Shown here in pieces: positions 22,601 to 35,300 of a stretch of DNA of 64,000 bases (positions within the stretch are counted from its first letter, which is position 1; the number at the start of each line of letters is the position of its first letter). Source of the stretch: Paragorgia papillata (taxonomy: Eukaryota; Cnidaria; Anthozoa; Scleralcyonacea; Coralliidae); assembly GCA_035771165.1 (NCBI GenBank), contig JAWNZC010000354.1:2057001-2121000 (forward strand), written 5' to 3'. Made by a program: the position numbers and the translations under genes. The notes under the pieces are model-generated. The model was not told the DNA's origin. It ran no database searches and saw nothing but the letters and a program-made list of their open reading frames with translations.

Positions 22601-25600
22601 ATTGATTGTTCTACTAAAGCTTCGTGAGTCTCGAGGGGCTTCCCAAGATCAAGAAATTGAATCAAAAGTACGACGGATATACGATCAAGTTAGTAGTTAA
22701 GCATTATAGCATCACATTAGCCTTATATATATACCTTCGTGGTTTGATTGTAATAGATTTCTACCATTAACCCATTGAGGCCTGGACTTCTCCCTGTGCT
22801 GAATAAACTCGTCTGGCGTTAGTCAGATAAAATACTAAAGACTCGTATTCAGGCATCAAAGGGTTAAAGAGATAGGTTTGATGCCTAGACCTCTCCCTGT
22901 GCTGAATAAAATCGTCTGGCGTTAACCAGAATAAAATACTAAAGACTCGTCTTCAGGCTTCAAAGGGTTAAACAATGTTTATATCTTTCAGGAACGATCA
23001 GCGAGCAAAGAGAAAAAGGAAGTCGGGAAACTTATCGAGCAACTAAAAAGCGTCAAGGTACATAAAATGTTTAACCTATATGTAATAATTTATAAGATTG
23101 AAACAAAGAAAATCAGTACCGAGATGTAATGAAATACTTGTATAAATTAAGTCAACTTCTAGCTAGACTAAAATAAGACCCCGTTTACATGGTACCGGAC
23201 GAATTCGAGACCGGTCTCGAATTCGTCTGGTACCGTGTAAACGTAGTCTAAACGCTCTTAATTACTCGGGCTACCGCAGGTAGTTATTGGTGTTATTTTT
23301 GGGGGGTCGCGATATTGCCCCAGCAGGATTTGCGAAACTGAGATTTCACTTTCATGGCGAGTTGTCTCTTGAACGAAGCTTTTCTTGCCATTTTATCGAT
23401 GTTTTTGAATATTTCCACGCCATTTCTTGACACACTACCCAGCAGTCGTCTCAAACAAAGATGTAGAGAGTAGTCGGACTGTCAGCGAATCGAGGTGTAT
23501 TAAAAATAATTGGAAACTTTAAACTGAAGGAGTGAAGGACGTCAGAGAACAGTCGTGTTTAATAATTGCGAAACCGAGGTTTGGCCGAGTTGTCTCCGGA
23601 TGATCAGTGGTTGTCTCTTTTGAACGAAGCTTTTATTGCCATTTTATCGATGTTTTTGAATATTTGCAAGACATTTCACTGTTTCTCAGTTGTTTACTTG
23701 TTTGAATAGCTTTGCAAGTGTCCAAGGTGGAAAAAATAGACAAAACTTTGTTGGAAAACCTCCTCAATAATAAATTAAGTCAGATAAATCCCTCGAACGT
23801 CGGGATATATGCGATTCTATTACAAAAGAGTGTAAATTCATCCGCTATACCCAATTTTTTTCACTGACCGTAGTAGCCCTATATAAGGGCTCAAAACTTA
23901 TTCTGTATTGACTTATTTTCCAGGATTTAATGAGCGAGACTGCCAGTGAAAAGAAGATGAAAGAGCAACTGAAGCGAATAAAAATGTAATCATAGAATTT
24001 AAGATACTTTTACATGTTTTTCTAACAGTGTTTTGTAAAAAAAATAAAATTGCAAACAATCTATTATATTATTGTTTTATTCAAAGCGAGGAAGATGAAA
24101 TTGAAAGATCGGATCGAGAAAGACGTCTTCTAAAGAGACTACAAACATTGGACGAGAAACTGGAGGACGCCGAGCAGGAAAGAAGAAAGGTCTGTTATAA
24201 CATTGTCCGGGGGGAAAGTACTATTCAATAGCTAGGAAATTATTACACGACTGCTCGTTTTCCGGTCCGAGCGCAAAACGATGCAAGCTGATTGGTTGCC
24301 GAGCGGTCGGGATCTTACGATGTTGACCATCGGAACAATACGTATTTTTCTCGGAATGAAAAGTTTAGGCGGGAAAATTTCGGAGTTGATTTGAATTCAA
24401 ATAAAGGAGAACCAGGTATCTTTATTTAAATATTTGAAATAATAAACTATCCTGGAACATTATACTGCTGGTTTTCTGTAAAGCTGTTTGTCTAAAAACA
24501 CGACACATTAAAGCCGAACTGATGTAATCAAAAAGCGACACGAAAAACTGGTAAGATAGTAACGTTTGCTCCGCTTGTTCGGGAAAGCTTTTGTAAAAAG
24601 TGAATTTTAATCTTGTTTTTGTTGTTTTCATCAACCTTGGCATTCCTTTGCATTTTATTATGTCGCTTCATATTTTCTCTAGTTCGGCATTCGTTTTTGA
24701 TGTTTTCTTCGTATATAAATAAGCAATGAGAAACAGCAGTAATGTTCCAGAGTATTTCCTGGAAAGAACATAGTTTTCCATTACTTGTGTTTACAGTCAA
24801 AATGGAAATACCTTCCCACTTCTTCTTTTGTAGTTCGTTGTGTATTACTGTAATTTCTGTAGCCGCTACCGAAGCCTGAGAATTTTTTTTGTTGAAAACT
24901 GTACATAAATAGTATAATTTAGCTTTAAATGGCATTTAATCATAACACAATGGATGTTTATCCCAAATCGATACCAACAACTGACGCTTCAGGCACAACC
25001 AACTACAGAAGCGGAAGGGGGAAGGTATTTCCATTTTGACTGTAACAGAACGTTTTCGCGCCGAAACTTAACCTAGCCCAATTGTATTGACCTATCCAGT
25101 AGATAAGTCGTCCCCAACAAGTCAACAGTGCTATATATAAGTACTATTTGGGAAAAAAAACACAACATGAGCAGCAGTTCGAGCAGTGTTTTAGCAGATA
25201 TAAAACCACGGGCATGGTACTAATTTTTGTGTGTTTTCCTCATGAATTATTAATGAGTTTTTGAAATGCTTTGGAAAGCCAAACTTAAATCGTATCTGCT
25301 GAATAGCACTACCATATATGCAGATCACACATGCATAAGTCGATATTCAGTGGTTAAAATTTAAATTAGTGAAAGCATGACTATAGTGTGGTTCTCTTGC
25401 TAGGAGTAATGCATCGGATAAGCTATTTGGATTTTGTATATACAATCTGCCCCAGGACGATATCGTATAAGATTTAGTGTAAATTACATTTGTTTTTCAT
25501 TTGTTTTCTATAGCTAGAGCAAGCTTTAGAAGCTACGGCAAAACGACTTGAATGGAGCGAAGGAGGACGTAGTACTCTTTTAAAACAGGTATAACGTGCT

Positions 25601-28600
25601 TATTATACAGTATGCCCTAATATATTTACAATATAAGAGGCCGTTCTGCATGTATCGGGTGACGAGTATACAGACTCGAGGCAAAGCCGAGTTTATTCCT
25701 ATGCAGAGCGGGCACGAATTTTGTAAAGGACTTCTAAAAAGTTTAATAATTCACCAGGAAAATTGAAAAGAAATTAAGATTTGATCAATGTCTGTAAATG
25801 TGATACATAACTGTTTTATTATGCTGTTCTGTACCACGCAACACAGACGCTGATTTAATCCGGCCTTACGGTGAAGTAATACGAGCGACAAATTGCTGCA
25901 ACATTGTTGCGTTGTAAGTTGAATAGCGTCGTTGCACGTATTACCACCCACCTTAAATATTGTCACGCAACAATGATTTTGTTACAGCAAGTAGAGCTGG
26001 AGTCTACTTTTTTCAACAAATGTTTTCAACTTACAACAAAATCATTGTTGCGTTACAATGTTTAAGGTGGGTGGTAATACGTGCAACAACGTATATACAA
26101 CACACAACCTCACCTTTAAATTCGTTTGAATTTTCTTCATGATTGATTGAGGTTTTCAGTTTTCAATTTAATATAATTTGTCTACTTCACCTAACTTTCT
26201 TTATTGTGTATATAGATCGACGACTTAAGCAAAGAATTAAAAAATTCCGACGAAGAAAAAACATTCATTTCTTCGAGTTTGCGTGATTGTAAGGCGAAGT
26301 TGGAAGAAAGTGGTCTGTTACGTGAGCGCTTGACTAGTCGGATGAACAGTTTGTGTAAAAAGTACGAGAATGAGGAGGATGAAAGAGAAACGCTGCTGAA
26401 ACAAATCGAAAGTTTAAATGAAAAGGTGAAATGAGCTGAATTATTTCCCCCCAGTTTCCCTGTTGTATTTGGGGGGGGGGGGGGGGGGGGGGGGGGCAAC
26501 ACACGAAATTTTGAGATTAACTCCACAAGCACTATGAACTCAGTTTAGATTCCCTAAGTTTAAATTTTTCTTTTAGTGCCTCAATATACCTTTTCCCAAA
26601 TGTGTTGGTGGCACTCTGGTTAGCGCACGTGTTTCACCTCTGTCACCCGGGTTCTATTCCTGCTCGATCACATCAAAATTTCACCTTGACCGGATGTGAG
26701 AAGAGTGCTTCCAGTTTGACTCTACCAAACACCACAGGTTCCCCCCGGGTACTCCAGTTTCTTCTTGTAGTAACACAAGGATGTTTTTTACTGGACCTCT
26801 GGAGAGATCCAGTATAAATAAAGTTAGTTTAGTTTACTCTGGTTTCCTCCTGTAGTAACGCTGGACCAATGAGGGATGGCCCTTACTGATAAGGTTATCC
26901 AGTATAAATAAAGTTAGTTTAGTTTACTCTGGTTTCCTCCTGTAGTAACGCTGGACCAATGAGGGATGGTCCTTACTGGACCTATGGGGAGAACAGTTTA
27001 GATATAACTGATAGAGTTATCCAGTGTAAATAAAGACTTTAGCATCGAGTATGTGTTTTCTGCAAATCGCCATTCATTTTTTCGGAATGTTATTCTATAA
27101 AGAGACATAGACCAGACATTGTTTTCAAATATCCATTATTATTTTTGCTGTTTTATTATGAAGCTACGAGACAAGAACCGCGAGCTAGCAGAGAAAACAA
27201 AATTTGGCAAAGAGCAGGAAACTATTGCTAAAGAAACGGAAACAAAGAGGGAAGAACTGAAGAACAGAGCTCTGGAAACCATAAAAGAGTACGTATTTGC
27301 ATTACAAATGGAAAATTTTTGGTTTGGTGTATGGGCAGATAATTAACTTTTTCACATTGGGCCAGTTGTACGAAACCTGGATAGCTTGACATAAATCGAA
27401 ATATAGTTAGGTTGGATATACTGCCGAAACATGGAATGTAGAAATCTAACGTTTCGAACGAAGGCCCTTTGTCAGAGAGAAACGTGCTTTGAACAACCTA
27501 CTTTAAGTTTTATCTACTGAATAGCGATTTATGCATGTATATGATAGTGCTATTTAGCAGGTAAAAGTTGAGTTTTGTTTTTCAAAGCATAATTCATATA
27601 AAGCACTTCACTCGCTATACTTATCCGCCTGATAGACTATCCCCGTCCTTCGTACAACTGCGTTACGCGTGTAGAGATTTGATTGGGTGCCAAAAAGAAG
27701 AGTCATCATTTAGTAAGAAGTTTTCTGAATGGTTTAGGTCACCTAACTCAAACAAAAAGCCTAAACCCCAGTCAATAACGAGCATAGGAACGTATTCTTA
27801 ATCGGCATTGTGATTGGTTACATATATAGCCAATCAGAAAACCTGTTCATATTAGGGACGTCCTTACCGCAAAAAAAAACACCCAAACAATCTGACAAAC
27901 GAAATGGATTATTCTGCAGTGATTGCACTGGATTGTTCAAACGTTTGTGTGGTTACTGTCTCATTGTATTGTTATCTTACAATAAACTAGCTATAAATTA
28001 AAATATTGTATGTGAAATGTGGCCTTTTTCTAATCTAGCTATAAAATTAAGTGCAAGAAGAACGAAAAAGAGACTGAGCGTTACAAGAAGGACGCTGAGG
28101 ACGTAAAGGTACATATTGCAATGAAAACAGACTTAGTCGTATTCTGCGACAGGTGTGCGTATGGGGGGGGGGGGGGGGAGAGGGGTGCGGCACCCGTCGC
28201 TTTATATTAAACGACCAGTAATGTCGTAAATGCATAATTTGTTTTATGTTTACAAAATAGGAAGAACTGCGGATGTTTCGACGTCGTGCCGACGAAGGTA
28301 ACTCTAAATATAATATTTTAGGATTTTTACATCTAGCGTAAATGTAGTACTGGTATCCCGGAAATTTCAAATAACCTTCTTCATTCCACCACCGCTGAAG
28401 TCAGGATGTTTTCAATTTAATGCTAAATTTTTGTAATGTTTGTTTAATTTTAGAGTCGACTAGATTTCTTAGTTTAGAGAAAGAAATAAAAGAAGTTACG
28501 GTGAGAAAACTCGAGTGATAGTTTGTAATAAATTAGATCGTGCAGGGGGTTTAGGTTACTTCTGGAGATGATTATTTGTTTGCTTGTTTGTTTGTTTGTT

Positions 28601-28621
28601 TGTTTGTTTGTTTTCTTGCTT

Positions 28622-28713
<92 letters not shown>

Positions 28714-28768
28714 GCCTGTCTACCTGTCTATCTGCCTGTCTGCCTGTCTGCCTGTCTGTCTGTCTGCC

Positions 28769-28817
<49 letters not shown>

Positions 28818-31800
28818 GCCTGCCTGCCTGCCTGTCTGTCTGTCTGTCTCTGTTTGTGTGTTTAATTATATAAATAAATACCATTTGTAATTTACATTTA
28901 TTTTTTCTTAAGCATGATCGGGATCAGCTTAAGGACGAGCTTGAAAAACGGTCAAAAGAGGTTGGTTAGGAAGGAGGCGTAGTTCTTAACAATAATTACT
29001 GTAACTTTACGTGTTAATATTTTTTAACAACTAACTATTAGTTAAAACTATTACGAGTAAATTTTCTAAACTATTCAACGTGATTCATCTATTTTATTTA
29101 CTTTAATTTACACCAAGGTTGATTCTGATATAAAAAACTCCAAAAAGCGTTTAAATTCTGCTCTTGATGAAAATTTAAACTTGGAAGAGGTATGTTGAAG
29201 GCATTTCAATATCCATTTTTTAACATTTGATTCCAGGCGGTAACAAAGGGAGACAATTTTAAAGAGTAATAAAACGCCGTTTTGATATTTTTTGTGTTGT
29301 TGGTGTGTTACAAACCTTAGTACTTTGTTTAGTACAAACAATGGCATATAAGGTTATTTTCCTCCAGCTTTTTAAAGGCACATCGTCAGGTATTAAATTA
29401 CCACTTAATTAATAGTTTTGCGCGAGACAAAAATTATATTTGTGTGGAAAATAAAGTAATAATATTCTTAAAACGTTAAAAGAGCAATTAGTGCATTTTC
29501 TTACGGACTATTTAGTCCAAGTTCAGACGTGTGTTACATTTGCGATAATTTTAATCATGTGAACTTGAATTTGTCCACGAAGTTTTTCAAGTTTGTGTCA
29601 TGGTGACACTGTGCCTTTAAATAATAATACAGAGTCTTTTCTGTTTTTATTATAGAAACTCGCTTCTTTTAAGGAAGAAAATAAACATTTAACACAAAGA
29701 AATCAGGTATTAGTGCAGTATTATTATTTTCCTTTTTAGTATTAAGGCCTGGCCAAACTTTCAACATTTCATGAACATGTTCAAATTTCGTTCAACATCA
29801 TTCAACACCATTCAACAACGTTCAACAACCTTCAACATCATTCAACAGGGTGGCCAAACGCTTTCAACATGTTGAATCACGGTTGAATTCAACAATGTTG
29901 AACGATGTTGAATGAAATGTTGAAAGCGTTTGGCCAGGCCTTTACATATACGATCAGATACCCGAGAGCGTGTCTAAACTCACTCCGGCCTGAATTTTCG
30001 CATTTCGGTTGGTTTTGTTTACACACGAGGTGGTCCTCGAAGTCAGTCTTGGTTACTGGTCACGATTTGTGTCAACCCTTCCTCGTCGGTGGATTTTCCC
30101 TGTAATGACCATCTACGGGAATCGCCAGGCCAGGGATGCATCATTTCAAAACTACGTTGAGTTTGAGATCTGTTAAAAAGCTTATCTGCTGTGTCCAAAC
30201 CAAAAATCGACAAGCATTCAGTCGGGCTAGAAATCTTTAGTTTGGTCTATAGATTTGAGTTGATTAAGGCCAGCATAGACTGAGACCCTGTTTACACGGT
30301 ACCAGACGAATTCGAGACCGGTCTCGAATTCGTCCTATTTCGCCGCGTGAACAGGCGGAACCGTACTAATTCGAGAACAGTTCCCAATTTGTTTTCCGTG
30401 TAAACAGGCGGAACCGTACTAATTCGGGACCGGTCTCGAATTCGTCCTATTTCGCCGTGTAAACAGGCGGAACCGTACTAATTCGAGAACGGTTCCGAAT
30501 TTTTCTTCCGTGTAAACAGGCGGAACCGTACTAATTCGAGACCGGTTCCGAATTTGTCTTTCGTGTTTACAGGCGGAACCGTACTAATTCGAGACCGATT
30601 CCGAATTTGTCTTCCGTGTAAACCAGGTGTAAACAGGCAGAACCGCACTAATTCGAGACCGGTTCCGAATCTGTCTTCCGGGTACACGCGTAAAAACGCA
30701 CAACTTGTTCACGGTTGTCAACAGGCGTGAACAATGTTGTACTGCTCGCCGTGAACAATGTTGTGCTGCTCGCCGTGAACAAGTTGTCAACAAGTTGTTC
30801 ACTTATGGTTCGAACAACTTGTTCACGGATAAATCAACAGTCGTGAACAAGTTGTTCCAACAGCACATTTTTATAGCCAACAACGTTGTTCGCACATGAT
30901 ACAACATGTTGTAACAGCATGACGAAATAACGATGAACAACAATGTTACAACAATGGTGAACATGGTTGATGTATCAACACGTCCGTCGGTTGTTACAAC
31001 ATGCGTGAACAACGGTTGTTGTTTCATCAAGCTGTAACAACTTGTTGAAACAATGATGAACAATGTTGTTCATTTATCAATGTTGTTCACATATGTCAAG
31101 AAGTTGTTACAGCATTGTTCAGGCAACAATGCTGTAACAACTTGCGAGCTTTTTACGCGTGTAAACAGGCGGAACCGTACTATTTCGAGACCGGTCTCGA
31201 ATTCGTCCGGTACCGTGTAAACGTAGTCTGAATCTCAGGCCGGACCCATGAAAACGACCTTTTGGAAAAACGCTACATTCGACTTGAATTCGTGTCTGTC
31301 TCATGTAAACACTTGTCTACATGTGTGACACCAAATTGATAGTCCCGTTTGAATTAGATTTTAGAGAGAAAATTTGAAGAAGAGACTTCCCGTTTGAATC
31401 AAGAGCTGGCTGAGCTTAAGGTAGTTGGTTTTTATTTAGATTTATTTATTGCAGTGCTTCATGCGAGTGGCATTTCAGCTATTTATTGTGCGTATTTTTA
31501 GGAGGGGATTCGAGACGTACTCGGGAAGAAATCGCGCTTGGAAGCGAGGTTAAAAGAAGAGCAGGCATTGCGAGAGGTAAGACGGGGCTGTTGGGGTTGG
31601 CATGAAAGGAGTAAGGAAAAATAATATTTAGAGGGTGATGCATGTAAATTGAATAGGGGAATGTTAAAGGTAAAAGGTTAGGGCAAGGCAAATCAAGGAA
31701 AGGAAACAGGGAAGCAAAAATAAAGAAAGGAAAGGGAAGAAAGGGAAGGGAATTGAAAGGAAGACAAAGCAAAGTAAATGAAAGGGGGGGAAATGGCAAG

Positions 31801-32114
31801 GAAAGAAAGGAAAGGAAAGAAAAGAAGAGGAAAGGAAAGCAGGCGAAGAGAGCGGATATAATAATGCGTGTGGCAAGCTAATTCAATAATCTATATAAAG
31901 AAACATTTTGTCTATCCCAGGAATTTGCAAGCTCTCTTGACGAGGCCAAGGAGGATCAAGCGAAGGCGAAAGAAGAAGTTGCATCATTATATCGTCAATT
32001 ACAACGGGCAAGTATTGATTGCTTAGCTACTTAAGTGAATTCAACCATTATAACTGCTCACTTACTTAACTGCTTGACTACTCAACCTAAAGATCTTTAC
32101 AGGTCTTTTAAGGT

Positions 32115-32176
<62 letters not shown>

Positions 32177-32205
32177 GCTGTTGCTGCTGTTGCTGTTGTT
32201 GCTGC

Positions 32206-32260
<55 letters not shown>

Positions 32261-32341
32261 GCTGTTGTTGTTGCTGCTGTTGTTGTTGTTGTTGTTGTTG
32301 TTGCTGTTGCTGTTGTTGTTGCTGTTGTTGTTGCTGCTGTT

Positions 32342-32395
<54 letters not shown>

Positions 32396-35300
32396 ATTGC
32401 TGCTGCTGCTGCTGTTGTTAATTTCAATTAACTCTGTACGTCTGTCTTTTCATTGACAGGAAAGAGATGAGTGTAATCTTTTAGTGAATGACGCAAAAGA
32501 TGATACGCAGAAATTACGAGTAAGTAGACGTGATAAGTTGTACGTAATATATCATACACGAGGAGGAGTGTTTCATCAGGATATCCAAACACCGAGACGT
32601 TTGTTGAAAACCAAGGCGAAGCCGAGGTTTTTGAACAAACTTCGAGGTGTTTGGATATCCTGATGAAACACTCCTCCGAGTGTATGATATAGCATCTCAA
32701 ACAAATCAGTATTTTAAGAGAAAATCAAGATGAAAGTTTGCTTAATTTATGTAATTTCTTCCTCCGATATCCAAACCACAGACACGGCAACCTCGTCCCC
32801 AGGGCGTTTGAGGAAGGAAGCGAGCAGCCGATCAAACGCCCTGGCAAAGGCTGGAATCACGTGAGAAAATGTTCCAATATATTTGTCGACTAGATTTTGC
32901 TTTCTTATAGGAGCAGTCCACGGAGGAAGGTCAAAAACGTTTGCAAAAGCAAAAAGACGAATTTGACGAAACCACAGCTGAAATGAAGGTACATTTTGAC
33001 ATGATAAGATATTAAGAATACAACTAATTATCATGAGTTATTTTTACAATCCTCAACGTCGTCGTGGCGACGCGTTGGTGATGATCATGATGGTAATATG
33101 CTGGTTATACTGGGGATGGTTCAACTATCATCATGTTAAAAATTACGGTACTGTTTTTGGTAGTGGTGGTGATGGGAGTGGTGATGTGTCAATATCATGC
33201 TTGTTATGGGGATGGTATATGGTGATCTTGTTAAGAATGGTGTTGTTGTTCATGGTGATGGTGGTGGTGCTAGTGCATGATGGTGATGTTTATTACTACT
33301 GTTGCTGTCGTCGTCCTGTCAAATAGTACTCGTTAATTTTCCATCCCATATCAATGCTAATCAAAAAAATAATAACTATATATTCTAATAATTGGGTGTA
33401 ACTCCGAGTGACGAAGGATACCGGACAAGTAGAGAAAACTCTACTTGGCCCGGCTGGGATTCGAACCCGCGACCTTCAGTTTACTAGTCCGACGCTCTAC
33501 CAACTGAGCTACAGGTCAAGTTGGGAGCTGAAGGTCGAATGATAGTACTTGGGCCAGGGCTCAAAATAACGTTTCATGTTACGCCGGTCATGGTGACTGG
33601 TCAGTTCCAATTGTGACCGGTCAAAGGCGATTTTTGACCGGTCAAATTTCACGACGTCCCCCCAAAAAAAACCCCAACAAAAACCAACAAACAAACAAAC
33701 AAAACAAACCCAAAAAAACAACAACCAAACAAAGCCCCTACAAAAAACAAACAAAACAACACAACACAACAAAAAACATGTAAAGTATATTCTACGCTAT
33801 ACATATAAGCTAGTACTGATATGAACGTTTGTCATAAAAAGGAAATGCATGCGTAGTTCACTTCAATATATATCAGACATTATGAAACGGGTCTACAACA
33901 GTTCCTTCAAATGGAAATAATAAAATTAATTGCAAGTAATATGACCGGTCAAAATGACCGGCGTTATACAAATTTGACCGGTCATATTAAAACTTTGGCC
34001 AGTAATTGACCGGTGACTGGCTGTTATTTTGAGCCCTGTTGGGCTATTTGATATTTCGAAACAGACTAGTTTCTTCGATATCTAGACAACAGTCTTCATA
34101 CACGACGATTTCGAATGATTATTGGGTTCGAATCCCAGCCGGGCCAAGTAGAGTTTTCTCTGCTCTTCGGGTATGGTTCGTCACTCGGAGTAACACCTAA
34201 TTATTATTCTCCACCAGAGTTCACTGTCCCAGAATTATCATTCGAAATGTTTGGAAATCCGACGGTTAAATTTGAGAGTTTGGCGAAATGCGCATTTCTG
34301 AGTATTCGTCACCTTTTTTCAGCTGCAACTGGCGGACGAGAGAGCAACGGTAAAAGCTTTGCGTAAACAACAAGAAAAAGATGGACAAGAAATAGAAAAT
34401 ATGAGATCGCAGTTAAACAGGTAGGGCACGTAGAGGACCCAGAGTAATATGTAAATCCCAATAACAAAAAGATGTCATGATAGACCTTATTCAAAAATGG
34501 CCGCCGAATTAGAATTCTTTTATGTGCATATAAATTAGCCCTTATGACCTCGTTTTAAAGTAAAAATTATTTTGAATTTCACACATGAAAACGAGTTCAT
34601 AAGGGCTAATTTATATGTATATAAAATAATTTTAATTCGGCGGCCATTTTTGAATAAGGTCTATACGCCTTTTTCTTCCGCGACCGGTAAGTTTTGGCGG
34701 GAACATTTTTTAGTTGATTTGAATACAAATAAAAGAGAACTGAGTATCTTTATTCAAGTATTCTGAACAATATAATGTTCTGGAACATATATACTGGTTT
34801 TCTTTAAAGCTGTTTACCTAAAAACACGAAAAATGAATGCCAAACTGGTGTAAACAAGAAGTGACACGACAAAGCTAACAGCTAAGGTAACGGCAAACTC
34901 CGAAGACGAAAACAAATTCTTCATTAACCTCGTTTGCTCGACGTTTACGGAAAACTGACCATGATTTGTTTTCGGGGTTTTCGCACAGACCTCGCTTCTG
35001 TGTGTTGCTCATTCTGTACAAAAACCTTAAAATACTTCCCCGTACAGAAATCACACTCGATTAATAAGTCTTGGTTAGTTATGTTCCTTATTTTTTTTAA
35101 CGTTAGAGTTACAGAGGAAAGGAGTCATCTGAAACAAAAACATGACGAGGTCCAGCGTGAAGCTAAAACCAAGGCTGAAATGAGAGAACAAGACAAAACA
35201 AGGTAACTTCTATAACCTTAGGATCAGCATTATCCTTAGGATCAGCATTATCCTCAGAGAATCTTTCGTGAGTTTTGTAAAAAGGTGGTAAGCTGCCGAA

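Noticed and set aside
28568..28890. Cys/Leu/Val frames over the TCTG repeat, and similar frames at 54864-55520 and 57851-58050
   Set aside because: Four-base microsatellites without stops give open frames in all three phases.
32035..32421. Poly-cysteine, poly-leucine and poly-threonine frames
   Set aside because: (TTG)n trinucleotide repeat in a CEP128 intron.
33446..33517. Possible functional tRNA-Thr (AGT) on the minus strand, and the copy at 55955-56026
   Set aside because: Acceptor and T-stem pairs are mismatched, and both copies are embedded in a shared non-tRNA body, so they are tRNA-derived repeats.
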